13,375 bases of DNA, taken from NCBI GenBank assembly GCA_964470785.1, contig CAYYED010000038.1:1-13375 (forward strand), written 5' to 3'. Position numbers and translations under genes: made by a program. The notes beneath the pieces were generated by a model. The model made no database searches, was not told where the DNA came from, and was given only the letters and a program-made list of their open reading frames with translations. Positions 1-6,270 of the stretch are shown one piece after another; the stretch's first letter is position 1; each line of letters opens with the position of its first letter. Origin of the DNA: CAYYED01 sp964470785 (GTDB taxonomy: Bacteria; Patescibacteriota; Minisyncoccia; Minisyncoccales; PEYH01).

Positions 1-75
1 TGGCTCCGCGGGTAGGATTCGAACCTACGGCCAACCGGTTAACAGCCGGTCGCTCTACCACTGAGCTACCGCGGA
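1..75 (-). tRNA. tRNA-Asn(GTT)
   Basis: The reverse complement folds as a standard 75-nt cloverleaf: 7-bp acceptor (TCCGCGG/CCGCGGA), D stem GCTC/GAGC, anticodon stem ACCGG/CCGGT with loop CTGTTAA, 5-nt variable loop, and T stem GTAGG/CCTAC with loop TTCGAAT. The anticodon GTT reads asparagine codons. The discriminator base is G and the 3' CCA is encoded. A strong promoter sits directly upstream, so it is probably transcribed alone or as the first gene of a unit that leaves the window. Confidence 0.97.
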
Positions 76-83
76 ATGTTTTT

Positions 84-112
84 AATATATAAAATTTTAA
101 AGGCCAAGTCAA
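84..112 (-). promoter_or_regulatory. Sigma-70 promoter of tRNA-Asn
   Basis: On the minus strand a -35 box TTGACT (107-112) and a -10 box TATATT (84-89) are separated by exactly 17 bases, each one mismatch from consensus. Transcription would start about 7 bases beyond the -10 box, near 76-78, only 1-3 bases before the mature tRNA 5' end. The spacer is AT-rich and contains AAAATTTTAAA. Confidence 0.75.
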
Positions 113-245
113 ATTTAAATTTATAAATCAAGATTGTGAATTGAAAATTAATTAAAAATTTAAAATGGGATTTGGGATTTGTTTATGATTCAGGAGCTAT
201 ATGCCAAATAAAACCAGAGCGCTATGGGTGGATATGAGCCCCATC

Positions 246-308
246 CCCCTCCTTCCTCCCCCTTCCCTTGGGGAAGGGGGAGGATAAGGGTTTTTTCATT
301 TCCTCCCC
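246..308. repeat. Palindromic polypurine/polypyrimidine repeat, copy 1
   Basis: CCTCCCCCTTCCC (255-267) and GGGAAGGGGGAGG (271-283) form a perfect 13-bp inverted repeat around TTG. It is followed by a T run and the 18-base tail TTTTTTCATTTCCTCCCC (291-308), which recurs exactly at 9176-9193. Related copies lie at 6911-7023, 9131-9193 and 9805-9910. The high C+G content stands out against the AT-rich surroundings. Confidence 0.8.
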
Positions 309-388
309 CTCTTTTAAAATCAATCAAAGGTCAAAAAAAGCGCACCGATTTCATTTAGCCAATAACCTTTAGAAATTAGAAATTTTTA

Positions 389-1654
389 TTAGTATCCTTC
401 CAGTTTTTTTAGGTCGTCGTGTTTTCTTATTTTTTCTAATGCCTTGGCTTCTATCTGGCGAATTCTTTCCCGGGTAACGCCGAACACCTCCCCTACTTCT
501 TGGAGAGTATGAGTAACTCCATCTTCCAAGCCAAACCTTAAAGAAAGAATTTTTTGTTCTCTGTCAGCAAGATCTGTTAAGATTTCACCTAACCGCTCTT
601 TAAGCAAAGCCCTTGCCGCCCTCTTAGAGGGAGAGGGCACTTCTTCGTCTTTAATAAATTCGGCCAAGACGCTATCTTCGTTGTCCCTGTCCCCCACCGG
701 CGTTTCTAAAGAAATAGTTTTTTGGGCAATCTTTTTGATATGTATTACTTTTTCTTCGCTTATTGACATTTCTCTGGCAATCTCCTCTGATGAGGGCTCT
801 CTTCCCAGTTCTTTTAATAAATTCCTTCTTATTTTAGTATATTTAGAAATGGTTTCTATCATGTGTACGGGAATACGAATGGTTCTTGCTTGATCTGCCA
901 AGGCACGAGTAATCGCCTGCCTAATCCACCAAGTGGCATAAGTGGAAAATTTATATCCCCTTCTCCAGTCAAATTTTTCTGACGCCCTGAAAAGCCCTAA
1001 ATTGCCCTCTTGGATTAAATCAAGCAGGGTTAAATTGGGCGACCGGCCGACATATTTTTTAGCAATAGAAACCACTAACCGCAAATTAGCCCTAATCAAC
1101 CGCTGTTTAGCTGCAATATCATTTTTTTCAATTCTTCTTGCCAGCTCTTTTTCTTCTTTGGCAGTTAAAAAAGCAACTTTGCTGATTTCTTTTAAATACA
1201 TTTGCACCGAGTCCGGCCTTTTTTGCAAAAACGGCTTGGGCTTGCTCTCTTTCTCTTCTGTGTTTAAAAACTGAACTGCTTTTTTCAGCTCTACTCCCTC
1301 TTCTTCCAATCGAGCGTAAAAATTCTCCAGCCCCTCTAAATTATCTTCAGGATTGGGGAAATAATAAAGAATTTCTGAAAAAGTAACAAATCCCCTTGCC
1401 CTGCCCCGGGCAACCATTTTCTCTATTTTTTCTTTTTCAAAAACATTTCTATTCTTTTTTCTTCTGATTTCTACGGCTCCTGTTCTTCTCTTTTTCTCTT
1501 TCTTTTTTGTTTTTGTGACTTTTTTTGACTGCCTCGCGGGCTGTTTTCGGGCCGCTGTTTCCTTTTTCTTTACGGCTTTCTTTTTTAAAACAATTTTCTT
1601 TTTTCTCTTAGCCGAATTTTTTTTGGTTTTTGGTTTTTTGACTTTTGGGGACAT
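389..1654 (-). CDS. rpoD: RNA polymerase primary sigma factor RpoD (SigA)
   Basis: 421-residue primary sigma-70 factor that directs core RNA polymerase to housekeeping promoters. Visible in order: a lysine/arginine-rich extension (about 1-70), a region 1.1-like segment (about 72-127), region 1.2 (about 147-180), region 2 with the core-binding and -10 recognition stretch (about 190-264, including TYATWWIRQAITRALADQAR), region 3 (about 265-345) and region 4 with the -35-binding helix-turn-helix (about 355-412, including GVTRERIRQIEAKALEKIR). The long non-conserved insert between regions 1 and 2 found in E. coli RpoD is missing, as in many Gram-positive-type SigA proteins. It lies 124 bases downstream of dnaG, echoing the classical dnaG-rpoD pairing. 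The ATG has no Shine-Dalgarno motif. The basic extension, about half K or R, is the odd part. Identification is very secure. Confidence 0.97.
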   Translation of the reverse strand: MSPKVKKPKTKKNSAKRKKKIVLKKKAVKKKETAARKQPARQSKKVTKTKKKEKKRRTGAVEIRRKKNRNVFEKEKIEKMVARGRARGFVTFSEILYYFPNPEDNLEGLENFYARLEEEGVELKKAVQFLNTEEKESKPKPFLQKRPDSVQMYLKEISKVAFLTAKEEKELARRIEKNDIAAKQRLIRANLRLVVSIAKKYVGRSPNLTLLDLIQEGNLGLFRASEKFDWRRGYKFSTYATWWIRQAITRALADQARTIRIPVHMIETISKYTKIRRNLLKELGREPSSEEIAREMSISEEKVIHIKKIAQKTISLETPVGDRDNEDSVLAEFIKDEEVPSPSKRAARALLKERLGEILTDLADREQKILSLRFGLEDGVTHTLQEVGEVFGVTRERIRQIEAKALEKIRKHDDLKKLEGY

Positions 1655-1684
1655 AAATTTGATAAATAAGTAATTTTAATGTAG

Positions 1685-1721
1685 TTCTCGACAGGCCTGT
1701 CCTGAGCTTGTCGAAGGGCTC
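1685..1721. repeat. GC-rich palindrome in the dnaG-rpoD spacer
   Basis: GACAGGCCTGTC at 1690-1701 is a perfect 12-base palindrome, and CGACA (1689-1693) pairs with TGTCG (1709-1713) around it. On the minus strand the core reads CCTTCGACAAGCTCAGGACA. From memory, closely similar palindromes are scattered in intergenic regions of many unrelated environmental genomes, but I cannot verify this here. The element would lie in the rpoD leader if the promoter candidate at 1730-1735 is used. Confidence 0.6.
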
Positions 1722-1729
1722 AAACAGTA

Positions 1730-1735
1730 ATTATA
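1730..1735 (-). promoter_or_regulatory. Candidate internal -10 box upstream of rpoD
   Basis: The minus strand carries a perfect TATAAT at 1730-1735, about 75 bases before the rpoD ATG. No good -35 box exists at 16-18 bases and there is no TG extension, so this is only a candidate. If active, it would give rpoD its own transcript with a leader of roughly 70 bases containing the palindrome at 1685-1721. Confidence 0.3.
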
Positions 1736-1778
1736 CGCGCTCGAACAATAACAATGTTCCTCTCGTAACGTTCCTTAA

Positions 1779-3566
1779 TTAAAATAGCATTTTGGAAAGT
1801 TTATCAAATTCTTTGAGCACTTTTTCTACTACTTGAGAATCACCGCTTTGCTCCGCCTTTTTTATCTCCCAAGAAAGCTCTGCCATTTTTTCTTTTATCG
1901 CAACTGTTTTTAGCTCCTTGAGGCACGAAGAGATTTCTTGATCGCAATCAATTTCTTCTTTTGTCTCGTCTAATGGTTCGTTTTGTGAACTGCTTAGGAT
2001 TTCTTCCCCTTCAAGGGCAAGATGGCCGAGAAAATCTTTAATTTCTTGGGAAAAATTAAAATCATCAAAATCCTTTTGAAAACTTGCCGGCTTCTTTTTA
2101 AGCTCTTGAATAATTCCTCTCATTTGAGAAGAAAAATGGGCTAAAAATTCCTTGTTTAACAGCTTTAGTTCCTCGGGATGGTTAAGAATAAGAGAAACAA
2201 TTTTTTCTTCTATAATCTCTTTTCTGGTCTTTTTTTGGTCTTTTCTTGATAAATTTTCTTCCTCTGCCTGCTCTTTTGCAGGGCCGGGGCTTGAGCCAAG
2301 TTTTCTCATTTCTTCTTCAATGTTCTCTTCCCTGGTTTCTAATTCTTTGGCAAGATCTTTTATCCAATGAGATTGTTCAATCTTATTGGGAATTCTGGAT
2401 AGAAGGGGCAAAAGAATTTTGGCAATATCTTTTTTTCCTTCCGGGCTTTTCTTGTCAAATCTTGAAAAAACGCTGTCAAAATAGAATTGCAATATTGATT
2501 TTGCCCCCTTGGTAAGCTCTTTCCATTGTTCCGAGTTTTCTGCAATAACATCAGCCGGGTCTTTATCCTGCGGCATAGTTGCTACTTTAATGTTAAACCC
2601 TTGTTTTTGAGCCAATTCTATACCCCTTTTTGTTGCCGTATCTCCGGCAATATCCATATCAAAAGCAGTGGTCAGCTTGTCTGAATATCTTTTTAAAATT
2701 TTCAACTGATTCGGGGTAAGGGCAGTACCCGAAGTTGCCACAACATTTTCTATTCCTATCTGGTGAGACATAATCACATCTGTATAACCCTCAACTAAAA
2801 TACATTCATTCTCTTTGCGAATAGGAACCTTAGCTCGGTTAAGCCCGTAAAGAACATTGCTTTTATTATAGAGTGCGGTATTAGGAATATTAAGATATTT
2901 AGCGACCGTTTTTTTGTCTTCTCCAAAAACTCTGCCACCGAAACCAATGGGCTGGGAATTCAAATCAAAAATAGGAAAAATTATTCTTCCGCGAAATCTG
3001 TCATAGACCTTGCCTTTTTCGCTTTCCAGAATCAATCCTGCCCTCTTAATTTCTCCTATGGAAAATCCTCTTTGTTTAAGAAAGCTCAATAAACCTTCCC
3101 ATGACTTAGGCGCAAAGCCAATGCGCCATTTTGTTAAAGACTCTTCTTTAATTCCTCTTTGTAAAAGATACTTTTTTGCTTTCTGCCCCTCTTGTCCGGC
3201 ATAAAGCTGCTTCTCAAAAAATTTGGCGGCCAATTCACATATGTCATATATTCTTTTTCTTTGCGTCTCAATCTGCGGGTCTTGTTTTTTAAGCTCTACG
3301 CCGGCTTTTTTGGCTAAAATGCGCAAGGCATCACCGAACTCTATGCCTTCAATTTCTTGAACAAAGGTAAATACGTCACCTGCCTTTCCGCATCCAAAAC
3401 ATCTCCAAAGCTGGCGAGTCGGACTGACAAAAAAAGAAGGTTTTTTTTCAGAATGAAAAGGACAAACAGCCCGGTAGTTGGCTCCTGTTTTTTGCAACTT
3501 TAAATAGCTTGAAATAACCTCTACTATGTCCAAACGTTCTTTTATTTCTTGAATTGGGGACTCCAT
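1779..3566 (-). CDS. dnaG: DNA primase DnaG
   Basis: 595-residue bacterial replicative primase, which makes RNA primers at the fork with the DnaB helicase. The N-terminal CHC2 zinc ribbon has ligands C35, H38, C56 and C59. The catalytic core contains the FGGRVFG motif (about 209-215). The TOPRIM fold (about 253-340) shows the metal-binding glutamate in LVEGYTD (E259), the acidic pair D303/D305 in FDMDIAG, and the DKDPADV motif (334-340). The second TOPRIM motif reads DMD instead of the usual DGD. The rest, lysine/glutamate-rich and helical, fits the helicase-interaction domain. The ATG shares one base with the TAA stop of the upstream glycosyltransferase (TAATG), so the two are probably translationally coupled. 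rpoD follows 124 bases downstream. Length is normal for the family. Confidence 0.97.
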   Translation of the reverse strand: MESPIQEIKERLDIVEVISSYLKLQKTGANYRAVCPFHSEKKPSFFVSPTRQLWRCFGCGKAGDVFTFVQEIEGIEFGDALRILAKKAGVELKKQDPQIETQRKRIYDICELAAKFFEKQLYAGQEGQKAKKYLLQRGIKEESLTKWRIGFAPKSWEGLLSFLKQRGFSIGEIKRAGLILESEKGKVYDRFRGRIIFPIFDLNSQPIGFGGRVFGEDKKTVAKYLNIPNTALYNKSNVLYGLNRAKVPIRKENECILVEGYTDVIMSHQIGIENVVATSGTALTPNQLKILKRYSDKLTTAFDMDIAGDTATKRGIELAQKQGFNIKVATMPQDKDPADVIAENSEQWKELTKGAKSILQFYFDSVFSRFDKKSPEGKKDIAKILLPLLSRIPNKIEQSHWIKDLAKELETREENIEEEMRKLGSSPGPAKEQAEEENLSRKDQKKTRKEIIEEKIVSLILNHPEELKLLNKEFLAHFSSQMRGIIQELKKKPASFQKDFDDFNFSQEIKDFLGHLALEGEEILSSSQNEPLDETKEEIDCDQEISSCLKELKTVAIKEKMAELSWEIKKAEQSGDSQVVEKVLKEFDKLSKMLF

Positions 3567-4249
3567 TATATTTCAATTATTTGCTTTTTAAACTTTTTCT
3601 TTGGGGTTATTCTTAAAATTGTATTAATAAAAATAATTTGTCCCATCATTTTAATCCTTGCCTTAAATCCTTCCCGAAAACCTAATTTTTTTTCTTTAAT
3701 CAAATGGGTAACCCCATATAGAACAAAGGGTTTTGTTTCTAACTTTTTCTTTTTTGCAAAATATGTGATAGCGCTTTCAATGTAGAATTTTTTTTTATAC
3801 TCTCCGGGAATTTCCTCCCAAAAACTTTTCTTTAAAACCCTAATCCCAGAAAACGGAGATTCTTTTTTTTCATGTTTGTTGTTAATATTTAAAGAAATAT
3901 TGCTCCTATCTATAGCTCCCACGGTCATTTCTGCTCGATTGTTTGTTACAGGTTCTAACAAAAGATTAATATGTTTCTGGCTTAAGTTAATCAAATCTCC
4001 GTCTAAAAATAATAATATAGAAGCGTCTGTTGCCCCAACTCCTTTTTCTAAAGCATAACCTTTGCCCATATTTTGATTTAATTTAATAACCCTTGCTCCT
4101 CCATCTTCTGCCAATTGAGCTGTGGCATCAAAAGAACCGTCATCCACGACAATGACCTCATCAATATGCTCGCTTTCTTTGGCGCGTTTCACCACTTGTG
4201 CAATTGTTGCTTCTTCATTATAAGCAGGAATAATAGCTGCGATTTTCAT
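3566..4249 (-). CDS. Family 2 glycosyltransferase
   Basis: 227-residue GT-A fold enzyme predicted to transfer a sugar from a nucleotide-sugar (or related) donor to an acceptor. It opens with KIAAIIPAYNEEATIAQVV, typical of the GT2 nucleotide-binding strand. D36/D37 in VVDDGS contact the donor, and the DGD (D83-D85) in LLFLDGDLINL is the metal-binding DXD motif. FSGIR (about 133-137) matches the conserved acceptor-side region of polyprenyl-phosphate- or glucosyl-phosphoglycerate-like GT2 enzymes. No transmembrane segment is evident, although the C-terminal 30 residues are hydrophobic then very basic (ITPKKKFKKQ), suggesting membrane contact. The acceptor cannot be told from sequence. The start at 4249 is chosen because the conserved core begins there; extending to the ATG at 4321 would translate the tRNA. 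Its ATG begins on the last base of tRNA-Ser, and its stop overlaps the dnaG start by one base. Confidence 0.88.
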   Translation of the reverse strand: MKIAAIIPAYNEEATIAQVVKRAKESEHIDEVIVVDDGSFDATAQLAEDGGARVIKLNQNMGKGYALEKGVGATDASILLFLDGDLINLSQKHINLLLEPVTNNRAEMTVGAIDRSNISLNINNKHEKKESPFSGIRVLKKSFWEEIPGEYKKKFYIESAITYFAKKKKLETKPFVLYGVTHLIKEKKLGFREGFKARIKMMGQIIFINTILRITPKKKFKKQIIEI

Positions 4250-4335
4250 GGCGGTGGGGGTGGGATTCGAACCCACGAGACCCTTGCGGGTCACGGCTTT
4301 CCAAGCCGTTCCATTAACCACTCTGGTACCCCACC
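4249..4335 (-). tRNA. tRNA-Ser(GGA)
   Basis: The reverse complement folds as an 87-nt class II tRNA: acceptor GGTGGGG/CCCCACC, D stem CCA/TGG, anticodon stem ACGGC/GCCGT with loop TTGGAAA, long variable arm GACCC-GCAA-GGGTC, and T stem GTGGG/CCCAC with loop TTCGAAT. The anticodon GGA reads UCC/UCU serine codons. The discriminator G (4252) is followed by an encoded CCA (4251-4249) whose final A is the first base of the glycosyltransferase ATG. No convincing -35/-10 pair was found in the AT-rich upstream region. Confidence 0.96.
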
Positions 4336-4383
4336 TTGCAATAATTTCTAATTTCTAATTTTTAATTTAAAAACAATATCCAA

Positions 4384-4475
4384 TTTAAAATTTTAAAACG
4401 TTTTTAATAATTTGTTTTTAAATTTATCATTTAAAATTGTTTTGTTATTTTAAATTTGTAATTTAAAATTTTAAA
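4384..4475. repeat. Pair of AT-only palindromes between htpX and tRNA-Ser
   Basis: The perfect 14-base palindrome TTTAAAATTTTAAA occurs at 4384-4397 and 4462-4475, within a 142-base gap of nearly pure A and T. The first copy's neighbourhood also carries the near-repeat TAATTTCTAATTTCTAATTT (from about 4343). The second copy directly follows the htpX stop and could act as a weak terminator stem, but there is no clean GC stem with a T run. Confidence 0.5.
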
Positions 4476-4477
4476 GC

Positions 4478-5380
4478 TTATGTTTTCATTTCGCGCAAGG
4501 CCCTTACTCGTTCTTCTGTGGGCGGATGGGTTAAAAAAAGTTTTGTGAACCAGCTTTTTGTTTGAGAACCCCTGAAGGGGTTAGAAATATAAAGATGAGC
4601 CGTGGCATTATTTGCTTTTCTCATTGGATGAGGATCTTGGGCAATTTTTTCTAAAGCGCTTGCCAAGCCATCCGGATAACGGGTAATTAGAGCGCCACTG
4701 GCATCGGCTAAAAACTCTCTTTTTCTGGAAATGGCAAGTTTAATAAGATTAGCGGCTATGGGCGCCAAAATAGCGGCTATTATTCCTATAATAAGTATAA
4801 TCGCCCCGGCATTACCGCTGCTTCGAGAGTTTCTTCTTCCCCCTCCAAAAAAATTCATTCTAATAAATATATTAGAAGCAATGGCCACTACGCCTACCAA
4901 CACCACCACAATGGTCTGTAAAAGCATATCTTTATTTTTAATATGAGAAAGCTCATGGGCAATAACGCCTTCTAATTCCGTTTTCTCTAATCTGTCTAAT
5001 AATCCCCGGGTAACTGCCACTGCGGAATGTCTTTCATTTCTTCCGGTGGCAAAAGCATTGGGCTGGGCTTCGTCAATAATATATATCTTGGGCAAGGGCA
5101 GTCCGGCGGTAATGCAAAGATTTTCCACGATGCGATAAAGCTCGGGATGGTCTTTTTTTTCAATGGGCCGAGCACCGGCCATACCTAAAACAATCTTATC
5201 AGAATACCAATAACCGGTAACAGACATCCCGATACTGAAAATAACCGCTATTGCCAAAATAACAAAGCTGTCCAGCCAATAGCTAAACAACCAGCCCAAT
5301 CCGATAATAAAAACCAAAAACAAGGTTATTAAAAACCAAGTCCTGCGGACGTTTGATTCTGCAAGATGATAAAGGGTCAT
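4478..5380 (-). CDS. htpX: HtpX-like M48 family membrane zinc metalloprotease
   Basis: 300-residue integral membrane protease expected to degrade misfolded membrane proteins, with the active site on the cytoplasmic side. The zinc-binding HEXXH motif is HELSH (142-146, catalytic E143). The third ligand is E222 in REFLADASGA, the usual M48B motif. Four hydrophobic segments are visible at about 14-35, 38-58, 155-175 and 191-215. The conserved IDEAQPNAFATGRN (102-115) and C-terminal THPPTEERV are present. Length matches bacterial HtpX. Its ATG overlaps the upstream nucleotidyltransferase stop by four bases (ATGA), showing translational coupling. Pairing with lemA is common in small-genome bacteria. 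No promoter was seen directly in front of it, so it relies on the lemA promoter. Confidence 0.95.
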   Translation of the reverse strand: MTLYHLAESNVRRTWFLITLFLVFIIGLGWLFSYWLDSFVILAIAVIFSIGMSVTGYWYSDKIVLGMAGARPIEKKDHPELYRIVENLCITAGLPLPKIYIIDEAQPNAFATGRNERHSAVAVTRGLLDRLEKTELEGVIAHELSHIKNKDMLLQTIVVVLVGVVAIASNIFIRMNFFGGGRRNSRSSGNAGAIILIIGIIAAILAPIAANLIKLAISRKREFLADASGALITRYPDGLASALEKIAQDPHPMRKANNATAHLYISNPFRGSQTKSWFTKLFLTHPPTEERVRALREMKT

Positions 5381-6003
5381 AGTTCTAAGCTGAATTCAAT
5401 TAACTCTTTTTTTATTTCTTCTTCGCTGGTTTCAAATCCGGGCAGAAAATCCACTGTTTCTGAATGATCTATGTCGTCAAAATACGACAACTGCTCCCGA
5501 AAAAGACGTTCATTAAACTCGTTGCCAAAAATCTCTTTTCCCTTGTTCATAATATCTTTAATTGAACCGTATTTCTTGAAAATAAAAAACAAATCCACAT
5601 AATCCTTCCACTTTGCTCTCCTGCCAAGCGCATATGCTTTCATCGCCGCCAAAACTGCCAGGTCAGGTATCTTGATATCTTCAAATCTTTCGGTAAATTT
5701 AATCTCAAACGGATAATGAAAGAATGTCATCAAAACATCGTCCACAACAATGGTGAGCTGGCCCAGCTCGTCCCTAAATGTTTTTTCTATTTTCCATCCT
5801 TGTCTTATAATAAAATTTTTTATCTTCAGGTTGCCGAACTCTTTAAGCGAAAATAAATCAAAATCTATGGACCGGCGGTGTCCTATCTGAAGGGCGGCGG
5901 CAGTGCCTCCTACTAAACCGAAATCCTTCATAAAAATTTTTACCAAAGGAAACAACGCGACTTGCTTGTCGGTTAATACCTCTTTATGCATCTTGTTTGG
6001 CAT
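5377..6003 (-). CDS. AbiEii/AbiGii-type nucleotidyltransferase, putative toxin
   Basis: 208-residue protein of the DNA-polymerase-beta-like nucleotidyltransferase fold, AbiEii/AbiGii toxin family. Visible: LVGGTAAALQIGHRRSIDFD (30-49), with GGT at 32-34 and the metal-binding pair D47/D49, and the later helix motif around IPDLAVLAAMKAYALGRR (112-129) with KDYVDL (133-138). Family members in type IV toxin-antitoxin or abortive-infection systems transfer nucleotides to tRNA or other targets. Whether this one is toxic is not visible from sequence. It overlaps the upstream small gene by 20 bases; starting at the second Met (residue 5) would shorten this to 8 bases. It overlaps htpX by 4 bases. The stop is TGA. 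The pair sits between lemA and htpX, which are more usually adjacent. Confidence 0.82.
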   Translation of the reverse strand: MPNKMHKEVLTDKQVALFPLVKIFMKDFGLVGGTAAALQIGHRRSIDFDLFSLKEFGNLKIKNFIIRQGWKIEKTFRDELGQLTIVVDDVLMTFFHYPFEIKFTERFEDIKIPDLAVLAAMKAYALGRRAKWKDYVDLFFIFKKYGSIKDIMNKGKEIFGNEFNERLFREQLSYFDDIDHSETVDFLPGFETSEEEIKKELIEFSLEL

Positions 6004-6268
6004 ACCTGTTAAAATAGAGATTAAAGTAGTGCTTAGTTCTTTTGTTATAGTTCTGCCTACCCACCCGCGACGGCTTTGACTTGAAGTAAAAAATTTCAGC
6101 CGCTCGTTTAATTCCCAAAATCTTAATCAATTCCTGAACATCGTCCCAATTGCCATAATTTAAGGTTGCCTCTACAATCAGTTCGGGGCTTAAGCAACTA
6201 TAATCTTTTACCCACCAAATAAGATACTTTCTGGCGCTAATAAATTTATATAATTCTTTTTGCTCCAT
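5984..6268 (-). CDS. Small putative antitoxin partner of the AbiEii-type nucleotidyltransferase
   Basis: 94-residue protein with no transmembrane segment. It resembles, in outline, the roughly 90-residue proteins often encoded just upstream of AbiEii-type nucleotidyltransferases: an aromatic start (LIWWV, 16-20), a short helical region with LNYGNWDDVQELIKILGIKR (36-55), and a basic C-terminus where a K/R-T-x-x-(F/Y) pattern precedes an aromatic LYF (NKRTKHYFNLYFN, 75-87). The role as antitoxin is inferred from position and this likeness, not from a classical DNA-binding motif. It starts 2 bases after the lemA stop (TAG-CA-ATG) and ends 20 bases inside the nucleotidyltransferase frame, which strongly supports it being translated. 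No Shine-Dalgarno motif is visible. Confidence 0.72.
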   Translation of the reverse strand: MEQKELYKFISARKYLIWWVKDYSCLSPELIVEATLNYGNWDDVQELIKILGIKRAAEIFYFKSKPSRVGRQNYNKRTKHYFNLYFNRYAKQDA

Positions 6269-6270
6269 TG

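Larger units (their letters stand above)
76..388. other. Intergenic region between rpoD and tRNA-Asn
   Basis: This 313-base gap holds the tRNA-Asn promoter (84-112), an AT-rich stretch of A/T runs (about 113-180), a palindromic C/G-rich repeat (246-308) and an AT-rich tail before the rpoD stop. No convincing gene is present. A 28-codon reading frame at 201-287 has GGAG just upstream of its ATG but runs straight into the repeat and is not called. No clear hairpin-plus-T-run terminator for rpoD was seen. Confidence 0.6.

Noticed and set aside
201..287. 28-codon frame with GGAG four bases before its ATG
   Set aside because: More than half of it is the C/G-rich repeat, the spacing is short, and no family is recognisable.
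255..296. Repeat copy 1 as an intrinsic terminator for rpoD
   Set aside because: The T run follows the stem on the plus strand, but rpoD is transcribed on the minus strand, where no T run follows.
4250..4321. Longer glycosyltransferase with an ATG at 4321
   Set aside because: The extra 24 codons are a translation of the tRNA-Ser gene; the conserved GT2 core begins at the ATG at 4249.
4115..4351. Plus-strand frame containing GIRTHETLAGHGFPSRSINH
   Set aside because: This is the antisense translation of tRNA-Ser and the glycosyltransferase, a familiar annotation artefact.
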